A stretch of DNA of 64,000 nt from Physcia stellaris. Its lineage: Eukaryota; Ascomycota; Lecanoromycetes; Caliciales; Physciaceae. A model generated the notes under the pieces. That model made no database searches and was not told the DNA's origin. It saw nothing but the letters and a program-made list of their open reading frames with translations. Both the position numbers and the translations under genes were made by a program. Where the stretch lies: NCBI GenBank assembly GCA_018902385.1, contig JABSSW010000005.1, forward strand, positions 496,001 through 560,000, written 5' to 3'. Of the stretch, positions 1 through 11,011 are shown piece by piece (positions within the stretch are counted from its first letter, which is position 1; each line of letters opens with the position of its first letter).

Positions 1-967
1 AAAAACAAAAAAAACAAAAGAAATTGGAATTGAACTGACGGAAGTGCCCTCTGCAAAGCAGTCTTTGTCATCGATGGTTTTGCTCTCAGAGAATGATCAT
101 ACAGAGAGTCGATTCTGTTCGAGAGATCGAGTAGAAGTCTAGATTGACATGCCAAAAAGATGTTGCGACTCTAATCTCAGCCGATTACTCACCGCCCTTT
201 CAAATCATCCACTAGACCAATTCACTGTTGTGTAAGTGAGTCGATAGTAAGATTCACTGAGCAAAGCTGTGAATGAAGTCATGTGAATCCGTCCAGCCGA
301 GCCGGCACTTGCCGCGAAAGACATACCTACATTACCTTACTTATTATGGACGGCTTGGCTTTAGTCTTCTCTCTATAGAACACCGACCAACAAAGGCTGG
401 TATGCCTGGACTTAAGATGTCCTGGAGTCTTCATTGCCAACTTAGACCAACAAACCACTAGGTTGTCATCTCAATCAGAATTAGAACGGTGAGAAAGATC
501 CTGGCTGCAAGGCTCTGCATGGCTACCTGGTGCATGTGCTGACGCTTTCGATTTTCAGCACGCATGAAGCTTCCCATTGGGACTGTCTACCTGCCATCGA
601 ACAGAAGTCCATGTGTTTATTTGAATTCTCTGATCATCGAATGTAAGCTGCTCTTTCGTGTTGCCCGATCTCAAGAGTATTGACCGATTCAAGCTTCCAC
701 GCTAAATGCCGACTATGAGTAGAAAATAGCGATCCCTGTCCGCAGCGCTTTACTATCGTCTTGTTGCTGTTCACCGTTTTCATTACATCACTTTGGTTGA
801 TCATCTTTCAGACCTCCTAATCTCAGGCTCAGCAGTCCGGTCGACAGTCCTGCACGCTGACTGTCTTTCCTCATGTATTCCAATATGATGCTATCGCTTC
901 CTGGTAGCTATCCTACCGATGATTTCGATGATGGTGTGTAATCGCCTCTTCTTTGTGACTGATATGA
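1..967. other. Left-edge non-coding stretch
   Basis: No open frame here has recognisable protein character; the short ORFs are compositionally random. The region may hold the promoter and a first exon of the F-box-like gene that follows, since that gene's open frame begins after an in-frame stop at 965-967 and has no ATG of its own. I found no RNA gene or repeat. Confidence 0.4.
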
Positions 968-2091
968 GCTCATGATAGTTCAGGCGCAAGTGATCACAGC
1001 TCGGAGCACAGTGGAGCATACACTTTGGCTCCGGAGTACCCTGAAGGATCTCTCCCAGATCAAAATGGACAGCCACTCGAACCTCAAACCCACCAAACTC
1101 ATCCGAGCTCTTCAATATGCGATCGTCGTTCCTCGGTACCCAGTATCTCCGTGATAAGCGATTGCCGTTCGACGACAGTTGATGAAGGGAGCTATAAGGA
1201 AAAGCTCATCCGTAGAAATGAGATTAGAAACACCGAGAAGGAAGAACTTATCCGTAGAAGTGAGGTCCGGAAGTTTGAAAACACTGAGAAGAAGCAATAT
1301 CGCCATGAGTGGCGACACCGGACTAGCAAAGCGTCGTGAGTCTCTTATCTTCGCCCCTTAGGCTACTGCCTAACATAATGGCGATAGTAAAAGCACAAGA
1401 CTCTCCCTTCTATCACTCCCTGGAGAAATCCGTAATCGGATCTACTCCCATCTCTTCAATGGGGGATTCCTCAAGCTGGATTACAAGCCACTAAGCTACA
1501 CTGAGACGCCAAAGCCTCGGTCGAGGATGTTGAGATTCGGTCTCAACTTGCTCCTTACTTGCTACACGATCGAGAAAGAGATCTGCGACTATGTTTTTGA
1601 CGTCTGCACTTTCTCTTTCTTTTCCGACCAGGCAGTATGGAAGTTCGCTGGTATGGTGCAGGAGGCCAACGTGGCCCGGATCCAGAAGCTTCATCTTGAA
1701 GTTCCCTTGTTCTACAACACCGATGTCCGTAGATGGAGTGAACTGTTTGAGAAAGTCTTACTCACGAAATTCGTCGGCCTGAAGCAAATCATAATCGACT
1801 TGCAGCCTAGGCGTCAAGTATGGGTGGGCAGGCAGCCGACGGCCTTGCAAGAGTGGATTAGTGCTATGAAACCACTGGCAGCAATCAAGGGTCGTACGTT
1901 ACATGTTATGAGCGAAGAAGACCTCTTTTCTAACGTTGCCAGCTGGCGTGTTGATCAATTCAGGAAACATGCAGCTCCGCCGCAAAGAGGAAGCTATACC
2001 TCAACAATACAGGGATTTGTGGCATAAACAGATACAGCAGGCACTGCGTGATGAAACGGTTCGGGTGCGTGCACAATGCGGAAGATGCTAG
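968..2091 (+). pseudogene. F-box-like fungal protein gene, 5' end unresolved, probable frameshift
   Basis: Exon A (open from 968, no ATG seen) ends at 1335; a canonical intron at 1336-1387 (GTGAGT donor, CCTAAC branch, GATAG acceptor) joins it in frame to exon B from 1388. The join gives a stretch LLSLPGEIRNRIYSHLF, the F-box-like start common to large fungal families of unknown role, followed by a conserved-looking region through about 1960 (motifs NLLLTC, WVGRQPTALQEW, NVASWRVDQ). The frame then stops at 2027, but shifting by one base near the AAA run at about 1973 opens a more protein-like tail (QQYRDLWHKQIQQAL) ending at TAG 2089-2091. Exon A is charged, with two copies of an LIRR(N/S)E(I/V)R motif. 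The role is unknown; such proteins often serve as substrate adaptors. It may be a pseudogene, or the sequence may hold an indel error. Confidence 0.5.
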
Positions 2092-2815
2092 TTTTCAATA
2101 GTGATTTGGTTCGAGGAACGAGGAACTGGAGAAGAGTCCGGTGATCACCGAGGCCAATATGTTTTAGGATCACTTGCGTGTGATCCTACCATCAAAATGA
2201 AGAAGTCCAATCCGCTATGTCGCCAGTCCAGAGCTTCAGAATTAGGCGCATAGATGATAGCTACCACCACCATCGCGAGCAAAGTATTCCCATCTCCACG
2301 AGTGAGTTGTACAGCCAGGGTGGGATCCAAGTTTTGATCATCCGCAATCGAAGACGAGTGCGGCTGGACTAAATCTCGAGGTGGTTATTGGCAGAGCATG
2401 AAGATGCTGTCGAGGCTATGTCCTGAAGTCCTGAGCTGGTTTAGCAATCTGACCTCAACCGATTCCCTTACGTCCCCAAATTTAACTCTTTCGGTCCGAC
2501 AGACTGCAGAAACAGAGGTGTCTATGGAGTTGATTGTAAATGTCTGAATACTCCAAACCGAGTACAGCGCCCCTAGCTCTCGTCTCCCATCCGCCGTCTA
2601 CGGTGTCCGAAATTGTACTATCACACCCGATGTCAGCTTACCCACGTTTTTTGTCCCAAGCCAGCCAGATAACATACATCCCTTCAACACAACATTCAAT
2701 AACATCTCCGCTCAAATGCCGTTCTACAGACTATCAAAGGAGCCCTCAAACAAACTCGCTAAACACATCTAGCAAAAACTGACAAACACGCCCACACAAC
2801 AAGATACAATGTTCC
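2092..2815. other. Intergenic, 3' flank of the methyltransferase gene
   Basis: This lies between two converging genes. The only ORF of note, at 2540-2782, is Ser/Thr/Pro-rich with no recognisable feature. It probably holds 3' UTRs. Confidence 0.4.
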
Positions 2816-5700
2816 TTACCCACTCAAACCATCCGCCCTCCTCAGCCCCTCCACTACCTCCCCCAAAATAACCCTCGCCACAACCGGCGGCACCGCATTG
2901 CCAATCTGCTTCTTCACATTCGTTTTTCCGAACCGATGCTCCAACGGGAACCCCTGCAAGCACGCAAACTCCCGATCGGTCAGATCCCGCTGCCCGCTCG
3001 GGTGGATCAGACCCCCTCCTTGCGTGGTGATACATCGGGCTAGCTTGTCCCCGGACTCTGGGGTTCGTGCTCGAGGCCTCGCGTTCTCGACCCTGTGGTT
3101 CGGCCAGTTGGCTGGGATATCGGCGATTGCTTCGTTGATGGTGACCCAAGGCTTCAGCCCGGTTGCAGCAGGATCGGAAGAGTGAGTAGGTGTCGGGAAA
3201 GAGGGAAGAGGCTCGCCGGGGCTTTATATTCTGTGCATTAGCGGAAATACCATCAAGCTTTGGCCTTAAAAGGAGGCAAGAAAGCAAAGGGGCTTACGTA
3301 CCAAGAAGCAATCATAAATACCCGCATCCGCCGCTGCGGCACCCCGTAGTCCGCACAATTGAGGATTCGCCACCGGATGCTAAAGCCCAGCGCGGTGAAC
3401 ATGAGCACCACGGCATTGAAATAGATCTCGTGGCGCCGAAGTAGCCCGGACGTTTGCTCCAGCGTCACCACTCTCGGCCTTGCCTTCTTGATACACTCCG
3501 AGATTGCGAAGAGGGAGGCGGTGTTCATGTCATCGTCTTTCCCCATGACGGTGTGGGCGTCGGAGAAGAATTGGCACGGTGGCGAGAGATGGCAGATATC
3601 GACTTTGAAAGCTCGGGAGGTGATGGCGCAGAAGTCGTGCGCCCAGTGTGGGTACAGGGCGGTGTGGGGGTTGTTCAGAGCGTAAGAGTCGCAGGCGTGC
3701 GCGTTGTAGTCGAAGGCCCAGTCGACGCGGAGGCCGGCTTGGACGGCGCCGCGGGAGACGCCGCCGGCTCCGCTGAAGCAGTCACCGAAGGTGTATCTGC
3801 GTTCCGAAAGTGCCCTGGTATTGAAAGGTTGGGTACTATCTGAAGGCGGTTCGGCGGCTTCTCCGTTGTCCTGTGTTCGTGGTTCGGGAGAGATTGTTTC
3901 TGAAGAATGGTGGAGAATATCTTCATTGGATGCATCTGTTAACTCTGACCTGACCCTCTCAAACGAAACTTGGTGAGATGCGATGTCTCTACTCGAGTCT
4001 CTGCAATGCCTTGGGCTTTCATTTTCTAGTTTGGTCCTGACTCTCTTGGATTGATCTGCAGGTCTGCCCTCTGGACGCTTGCGTTTACTTGAGGCAGAAT
4101 GGCGTGGAACAAAATTTCTCGTGACTTGACCAGAGTATTCCTTCTGCACGGTGTCCAGTCTGGTGCTGGTCTTGATGTACGCATCAAGATCAATTACCTC
4201 GGCTGAGCCATTTTCCGAAGATCTTGCGAAAGTATTCATTCCGTCAAGGGTTTGTCTTGATGGTATGTCTGACCGGTCACCCGGCGATGAATCCAGAGCG
4301 CTATCAGTCAAGTCTATAAAGACCTTCCTAGCTTTCTGAGTAGGATTGGGTATCTCGACCAGCTCATCATGCGATTGGGAGGATGAGGTATCCAGTCTTC
4401 CAAGACCAGTAGTCACAGAAGCGATGCTGTCGCTGTCTGAGGACTGATCAGAGAGCACACTGTGTCCGGCCGTGGCGCGGAGGTCGTCTTGACGCTGATA
4501 TTCTTGTTGTCTGAAATGTTTCTCATCTGCCGAAACAATAGCACATGCTCCTCCCTTTTCTGTCGGCCCTCTCCAATCATACCGCAGTTGCTCATCGGTT
4601 TTAGCTAGCAAAGGATCACATTCGTCAGCGCGAAGCCGCTGTAGAGACTTCTCAGACCATCTGTTCTGCTCCCGCATCTTCGCATTTGCGTAAGAGCAAA
4701 TATATTTGAAGCGGCAGACCAATACTCGTTCGTTCAAGATGATCTTTTCGCTGTCCCTTACGCTGTCCTCTCGTAAACTGAATGCGGGAAACGCTTGATT
4801 CGTAAGTCGTATCTTTCTTCTTTTTACAACTTGTGTAACAGGTACAGACTGTATGGCTCGGACGTTGTCATCCCGTGTGTCATCTTCGTCGACGTGCAGA
4901 ATCCAGCAGAGCTCATTGTATTTCCTCTCCAGAATGCCGTTCAATTCCTTAGTTCTGCGGAATATCCAGCCGCGTAGATGGACAGCCCCCGTATCAGATT
5001 TCATGATGACGTCCACGATCCTCATGAAGTCCCCGTCGTTGAGCTCTACATTCGCTTTTGGATTCACCTTTATGCCTTTATGAATGTATTCTGACAGCCT
5101 GGTTTCGTGCTGGTGAGTGATTTTGCTGCGAACGCTTTCCTTGGTAGAGAAGTCCTCTGTTGAAGGGCCATCGGCATAGCTTTCCGTAAAGTCTATTGGA
5201 TACTTTGGTTGGCTCGTGTGGGCTGATTCAGACCTTCGGAAGAATTGGTTGGCAGCTCTTGAGCCATGGAATGTGGGCTTAGAAAACGGACTAGCTCCAC
5301 TTGCCCACTGACTTGGCGAGGAGTAGGCGACCAGTGGATCTATGTCATTTCCTGGTGGCTTTGTGCGGGAACGATAGTATTGTTCGTTGGCTGGTAGCGA
5401 TGAAGCTGAGGATCTCAAAGCACGCTCCTCGGATTGCAGATTGGTAACAGGGCTGATTATTCTAATCTCATCTTGGCAGACCTCTCTTGTTCTAAGATTT
5501 GATTTTGGATTCTGAGTCGCTGGTAGCTGGCTCCTTGGGGGACGACTTGGGCTGATTTGAGAGGTAGCAATATGGAATGTGGATCGCTGTGACAAACAAA
5601 AACTCGCTAATGAGTCGTCAGCAAAGTAGTCTGGTTTGAGGCTGGGTGATTGGCCTTGGAGCCGCTTTACCTTCTTGCGTTGTCTGAGTAGAATCCTCAT
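2816..5700 (-). CDS. rid: Masc1/RID-type C5 cytosine DNA methyltransferase
   Basis: The predicted 934-residue enzyme transfers a methyl group from S-adenosylmethionine to cytosine in nuclear DNA. Exon 1 runs 5700-3302, an 80-nt intron 3301-3222 (GTACGT donor), and exon 2 3221-2816. The intron join yields MIAS-CPGEPLPSFP, which restores a smooth reading. Catalytic motifs are in order: I FSGAGG (about residues 641-646), IV SPPCQ with the nucleophilic Cys (about 705-709), VI as EQT (about 747-749) instead of the usual ENV, VIII near CADYGVPQRRMR, IX LTDREFACLQGFP and X QIGNAVPP. EQT is, as I recall, the hallmark of the Masc1/RID family required for RIP or premeiotic methylation. Residues about 205-345 look like a degenerate BAH module; 370-630 is charged and probably disordered. 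All key residues are present, so it appears functional. The start at 5700 is the first ATG after an upstream stop; an extra 5' exon is possible. Confidence 0.93.
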
Positions 5701-6280
5701 AGTCTAATATTGTGACAGCACCGTCTTCACTGGTCCAAGGCTGTCGCATGAGGTATCACCTTTACTCTTAATGAACGCTGTATGATTCCAAATGGGATAG
5801 CGATTAGAAGTGTCTTCAATGCTTGTACACAATAGCAAAATGGAGAATCTATACAGAGGGTAGAAAGTCTGGAAAGTAAAGATATATGTAAGGTGTTGAT
5901 CAAAGAAGCAAGGTAATTCGGCCCGGCAGTCAGTTTGCTGACATAGATATGTATGAATTAGGGGGATCATAATGTATTTACTGAACTTCCTTCTCTTTGT
6001 CCGACATGGTGGCCTAGGAGGTTACTGCCCAGACTTGCAAATGTTGGCATGGTATCTAAGTGCTTCAGAGGACAAAGGAAGTGAAAGCTTTGCATGCATG
6101 TAGTCATTGTACTTTGCCTGTATATGTAAGCACCCATTCTGCGAGAAATTCTTGGGCATTTCAGTGAGTAAGGAGACTAGCATCTCGTCAGAGACATGGA
6201 CTCTGTCTTGATCTCGAAGTATGCACTTTGAGGGACATTAGCCCTGACTTTTCGAGATAATTGAGACGTAAATCGATACC
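5701..6280. other. Intergenic, upstream of the methyltransferase gene
   Basis: This separates two minus-strand genes, so it carries the methyltransferase promoter and 5' UTR and the 3' end of the transcript read from 6818. It is AT-richer than the flanking coding DNA and contains no convincing gene. Confidence 0.4.
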
Positions 6281-6818
6281 TCATTCCTTCCTCCTCATCA
6301 AATAAAAGTAATAGATCCCTCCCTCCATCTTCAACTTCGGCGCATCCATTGCACCCATCACCATATCTTGGTCAACAAACCGGAAGTGATCAAAGATCGG
6401 CTTGTCGTCATAAATCATTGCAGTGCTCGGCACGCCCCGGTAAACCATTTCACGCAGGCTCGCATGACCCCAATCTGCATTAAATACTCGTTCACCGTTA
6501 TCATTGTAGTTAAGAATGGGATCCACGTCGTCCACGGATCGAAAATCTTTCCCAGCCCAGCGCGTCTCGCCTGCCATCTTGTGGCCAGGATGGCCTGTGT
6601 CGAGGGAGCCGCCTTTCCACGAACCCACCATGAAGGTAGGTGTAGATACTGGTGGCAGAGCGTTGAAGATCTCTTCAACTTCGGACATGCTGACAGGCTT
6701 GTCCTTGTCGAGAGAAAGGAATCGCTGCTCGGGGCTGTAAGTAGGATATTGTTAGCGCCTGCCATCAACTTAGGAGTGTGATTGGGAGTGGGAAGGTTGG
6801 GGTGATGGACCTTGACAT
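6281..6818 (-). CDS. GXWXG / DUF4334 small protein
   Basis: The proposed model is a tiny exon 6818-6811 (ATGTCAAG), an intron 6810-6735 with a GCTAAC branch and TTACAG acceptor, and exon 6734-6281, giving 153 residues. Residues 40-44 are G-S-W-K-G, the motif defining the GXWXG family, and the C-terminal third (AMIYDDKPIFDHFRF, DAPK) matches the DUF4334 domain that usually follows it. The biochemical role is unknown; the fold is thought to be a small beta-rich domain. There is no signal peptide, so it is probably cytosolic. The first donor, GTCCAT, is weak; if the exon is wrong, translation could start at the ATG at 6688 and give 135 residues with the domain intact. Confidence 0.8.
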
Positions 6819-7811
6819 TTTTCTCGCTTCCGAATGATCCACAGGAGCCTCGAAGTCGCTTGATGAAAGTCTAGCAAGAATGGATGATGGAACACGGTGC
6901 GGGGTCACTCAAATATACATACTAATGCAGAATTCGAATAGTGACCGATGTTGGCGTCATGTTGCATAGGCCGAGCATCTTACTAGATCCTTCGAACAAT
7001 GGACTACCTATGAAGCCAAGTACCGCACGATGAATCACATCCACCTGACCACATGCATGGAAGCGATGGTCGCCAGCCAGGCGATCCACGGTATCCCGTT
7101 GATGGGAACCATAACCGACTTCATTCCTGCCGTTCCCATGATCGTAGTATGGTCATAGGATGGAATTCTCTAACACCGGCGATTGAAGATAATCGAAGCA
7201 AACATATCAAGTAGAGATAGGAAAGAGTCTGACGAGAGATGACCTGTTGATTCGACTTAAATGAATTATGCCCAAGGATCATGGATGAAGGATGGAGTCT
7301 TCTTTCCGATTGGGCAAGTACGAATACCAACGAGAAAGCCTTCAGTAAATTCCCAGATCCGAATCACCCGAGCAAGCGAGATTCATTTGGATCGCGCGGG
7401 ATGACAATAGAGAATAGCACCACTCCACCCTGGGAACTCTGTTCCTTCGTCCGTTTGGGAGACTTGAAGTTCTTTGAGCGGGATGGTCTCTGCATTGTCT
7501 CGCTTCCATCGAAGGAAAAACTGGAGGCGTGAATGCTCTTCAAGCTTTTCTCATATCTCATGAAATTCTTCCGGAGTTTCTTCTGTGGGTAGAGGATATA
7601 GCTGATAAGCTAGGCTTGAATTAGATGAGCTTGCAAGTGTCTTTTGACAGGGAGCAAGTGGCCCAAGGGTCGATTAGCCCCTTTTCTCTCTCAAATGGAT
7701 ATAGCCTGGCGGGTACAGCTACAGCGTGATGCATCTTGAAGAGGGCGGGGATTTCTAGTCTTTGTTCAGATGGAGTAGTGAGGTAGCAAGTATGCACGGA
7801 GTAAGGAGGAT

Positions 7812-7837
7812 GGTACATGTACCCTCGTACATGTACC
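7812..7837. repeat. Tandem copies of the palindrome GTACATGTAC
   Basis: The perfect 12-bp palindrome GGTACATGTACC at 7812-7823 is followed after three bases by an 11-bp second copy at 7827-7837, so the whole block is also nearly self-complementary. This resembles a doubled operator for a dimeric transcription factor, or a small hairpin. No factor is assigned. Confidence 0.5.
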
Positions 7838-8303
7838 TTAGAGGATTCTCTGTCACATGCCACTTCGAGTGGCCCGGACCGCTGGAACATTTCCCCGGAA
7901 TCGCGGCACGCGGTTTGTCTCCCGTGAAAAATTTCCATTCTCTGGATGCCCACAATGGCAATTATGTGTGGCACCAATGTCAGCTCGCATCCCCTCCGAC
8001 TCCGACTCCAATTCCAATCCTTCCTTCTCCTCGGAGATTCATGCGCCCAGCATGCTCAAAAGCATTGTAGAGGTGCTTGCATCCTGACCCCGCAGGCCCC
8101 TCCTTGAGCCCCTGGGTATTTGCTTCTCTTGAAAAGCACGACATCAGCGAATCTCGGATCAGCTGCCATTGCTCTCTTGGGATAAATCAGACGAATACAG
8201 ACCAATCCAGCACTTGGCCTCAATCCCTCGTATGTACCCCATCCGCTTACCGTTTCCCTTACCCGCATTGTCCCTTGGACACCTTTGTGATGATCACAGA
8301 AAG

Positions 8304-8313
8304 CATAAATATT
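8304..8313 (+). promoter_or_regulatory. TATA-like element upstream of ADE4
   Basis: CATAAATATT lies about 140 bases before the ADE4 start codon, a reasonable place for a core promoter element in an ascomycete. The assignment is by position and composition only. Confidence 0.35.
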
Positions 8314-8377
8314 AGACTGCTGAGCAACCCTCTGCGGACAAACTTACCTTTCCTGATTTTTCTTCCTTCCCAGACCA

Positions 8378-8383
8378 GAGTCA
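8378..8383 (-). promoter_or_regulatory. TGACTC core (Bas1/Gcn4-type) upstream of ADE4
   Basis: GAGTCA on the plus strand (TGACTC on the minus) sits 66 bases before the ADE4 ATG. In yeast, Bas1 and Gcn4 act on purine genes through this core. It could equally lie in the 5' UTR or be chance: a six-base site is common. Confidence 0.3.
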
Positions 8384-8448
8384 ACAGAAGCTGTTTGAAG
8401 CGCATAGCTAACGCACTTTGCCCAGCCTCCTAGACTACTCACACCAAC

Positions 8449-10325
8449 ATGTGCGGCATCATTGGAATCCTCCTAGCCCAGCCCTCGGAAACCTCGGCCG
8501 CCAGCGAGCTTCATGAAGCTCTGTACCTGCTCCAACATCGAGGACAAGACGCTTGTGGCATTGCTACCTGCGGTCCGCGTGGCAAGATTTACCAATGCAA
8601 GGGCAATGGCTTGGCGTCCAAAGTGTTTGGCGCCGATGGTGCACGAGTGGGAGACCTTCCCGGCTGGATGGGTATCGGACATCTGCGGTATCCCACAGCT
8701 GGCAGCAGTGCCAATGCAGAAGCTCAACCGTTTTATGTCAACAGCCCATACGGCATTTGCTTCGCCCATAACGGAACATTGATCAATGCGATCAAGCTGA
8801 GGGAGTTCTTGGACTTCGAGGCTCATAGACACATCAACACTGAGAGCGACAGCGAGCTCATGCTCAACGTGTTTGCAAATGAGCTGAACGAGACGGGAAA
8901 GGCTCGAGTCAATGACAGAGACATCGTTGCTGCTTTGGCCAAGATGTATGATCGTTGTGAAGGAGGTTGGGCATGCACTGCTATGCTGGCGGGTCAGTTA
9001 CCTTTGTGCTTTTGGGATAGTTTTGCTGATGGATCTTAGGATTCGGTCTTATGGGATTTCGGGATTCCTATGGTATCCGTCCCTTGGTACTGGGATCTCG
9101 ACCTTCGGACACTGGTTCAGGCCATGACTACATGATGGCCTCAGAAAGTGTAGCTCTCAAATTCCTTGGCTACAAAAACATTGTGGACATTCGTCCGGGA
9201 CAAGCAGTGATAATACAAAAGGGCAGTGAGCCGGTCTTCTTCCAGATCCAGGAGCAGAAGTCCTACTCGCCAGACATTTTCGTAAGTTTCTCATTCAGTG
9301 ACCAACATGGAAAGTGATACTAATATTATCTGTAGGAGTACGTCTACTTCGCGCGCCCCGATTCCATTCTCGACAACATCTCCGTCGCACGTTCTCGTGA
9401 GAATATGGGGACCAAGCTCGCCTCTACCATCCGCTCCACTCTGACCGCCGAGGAGCTTTCATCTCTCGACGTCGTAATCCCCATCCCCGAAACCGCCAAC
9501 ACCGCTGCCCAAAAGGTCTCGAAGTCTCTCAAAAAGCCCTTCGCCCAAGGCTTCGTTAAAAATCGCTACGTCTTTCGTACCTTCATCATGCCCGGTCAAC
9601 GTCTCCGGGAGAAAGGTGTCCGCCGCAAGCTGAACGCTATGGAGGAGCAGTTCGCTGGCAGAAACGTGCTGTTGGTAGACGATAGCATGGTCCGCGGTAC
9701 AACATCCAGAGAAATCATCCTGATGGCCAGAGAAGCAGGCGCGGCAAAGGTCTACGTTGCCTCGTGCGCCCCGCCGATTACAAACGCGCACATATACGGC
9801 ATCGACCTTGCGTCTTCGTCAGAGCTGCTCGCGCACCATCGCTCCGCTGATGAGATAGCGAAGCGTATCGGCGCCGATAAAGTTATCTATCAGGATCTGG
9901 ACGACCTCAAAGCTGCATGCGCGGAGGCTGTCATATCAGGTGCTCGTCCGCGCGATTATCATGAATTCGAAGTCGGTATATTCTGCGGCAAATACGTGAC
10001 CCCAGTCGACGCGGCATATTTCACTCACCTCGAGCAAGTGCGAGGGGAGTCGCGGAAAATGAAAGTCGTGGAGAGCGCGCGGGAGAAGGTGGCGAATGGG
10101 TCGGCCACCGAAGAGGAGATCGAAATAACCATGAAAGGCGCTGAAGTCGATGAGCAGGGCAGAGTGGTGCCGGCTAGTCCCAGGAGCCAAGCTGTCGTCA
10201 ATGGGGTGAAGAGATTGAGTATGAATGGTGGGAGCCCGTGGCATCGGAAGAGTTTGGATGGGGAGGAAGCGCCCAGCCCGACACAGAGTCAGGATGTCAG
10301 CCTTCATAACTTGAATGATGTATGA
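8449..10325 (+). CDS. ADE4: Amidophosphoribosyltransferase (glutamine PRPP amidotransferase)
   Basis: This enzyme catalyses the first committed step of de novo purine synthesis, making 5-phosphoribosylamine from PRPP and glutamine in the cytosol. Exons are 8449-8992, 9040-9281 and 9336-10325, with introns of 47 and 54 nt, giving 591 residues. The protein begins MCGIIG, so Cys2 becomes the N-terminal nucleophile of the class II glutaminase domain after Met removal. [12 protein letters not shown] and GHLRYPTAG are typical of that domain. The PRPP-binding signature [14 protein letters not shown] lies near residues 372-385 and the phosphoribosyltransferase domain is complete. There is no propeptide, as in the E. 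coli and yeast type. The C-terminal 90 residues form a low-complexity acidic and Ser-rich extension beyond the yeast length. The gene is intact and is the clearest housekeeping gene here. Confidence 0.97.
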
Positions 10326-11011
10326 GCGAGACGGTGGAGGGCGTGCTACGGGGATTTTCGGCGGCTTTCTATAACAATGGGCGGAGGTCTGCTTGCTGGA
10401 GAGGTATCCTGGTGCAGCGTCATGGAAAAGTATTGCACTACTGCTAAATACTGCAGAAAAGTCATTCTAGATAGCATCCTCGCAATCAGCGGAAAAGTGC
10501 TTTGGCGCCTCCGACAGACACAAGTACCGTATGCAACAGAGATGTCCCTTGCTGATCTCACGCCCGTCGCCTCACTGATCCCCTTCTGCCACAGCCTTTC
10601 CCCAAATTGTCTCTGGTCCATTGTCGAGCTGAAGCCTACTCTTGACTACTCAAGGTATTTCTACTGCACTCCAAGGACGGCTCCTGCGTCAGCCCATCCC
10701 GGTCGCTCGTACTGCTCGAGCAGTCCAATCGTTGTGCTTCCCCAGAACGACATCATAGGGCCGCCCACCGCACGTCCTGACCCAACGTATCATCTTCCGG
10801 CCGCCACCATCAATGGCTCGGTAGCTCTTCCTCTATGCCTGGCTTTCATCACTCCTGCGCCACGCGAAGAGTCATTCCTCCAATGTGAGCGAATTCGATA
10901 GCTGACAACCGGCGGACATTATCCATCCAGTCGTCCCTCCCATCCCCATCCACCTCCTAAATCTTTCCCCCTCACAAATCATAATTCCCAATCACCATCC
11001 CATCTCTCCCA
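10326..11011. other. Intergenic between converging genes
   Basis: This should hold the 3' ends of ADE4 and of the aspartic-protease-like gene. A 174-codon open frame at 10377-10901 has random composition and no family resemblance, so I do not call it. Confidence 0.4.

Larger units (their letters stand above)
6819..8448. other. Long divergent intergenic region
   Basis: This 1.6-kb gap lies between divergent genes and should hold both promoters. Small ORFs at 7281-7532 and 7621-8087 on either strand have no recognisable protein features. It contains a paired palindrome at 7812-7837, an AT-rich TATA-like tract at 8304-8313 and a TGACTC-type site at 8378-8383; the latter two are listed separately. 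Confidence 0.4.

Noticed and set aside
10377-10901. 174-codon plus-strand ORF after ADE4
   Set aside because: Random amino-acid composition, no motif, and it lies where two 3' UTRs are expected.
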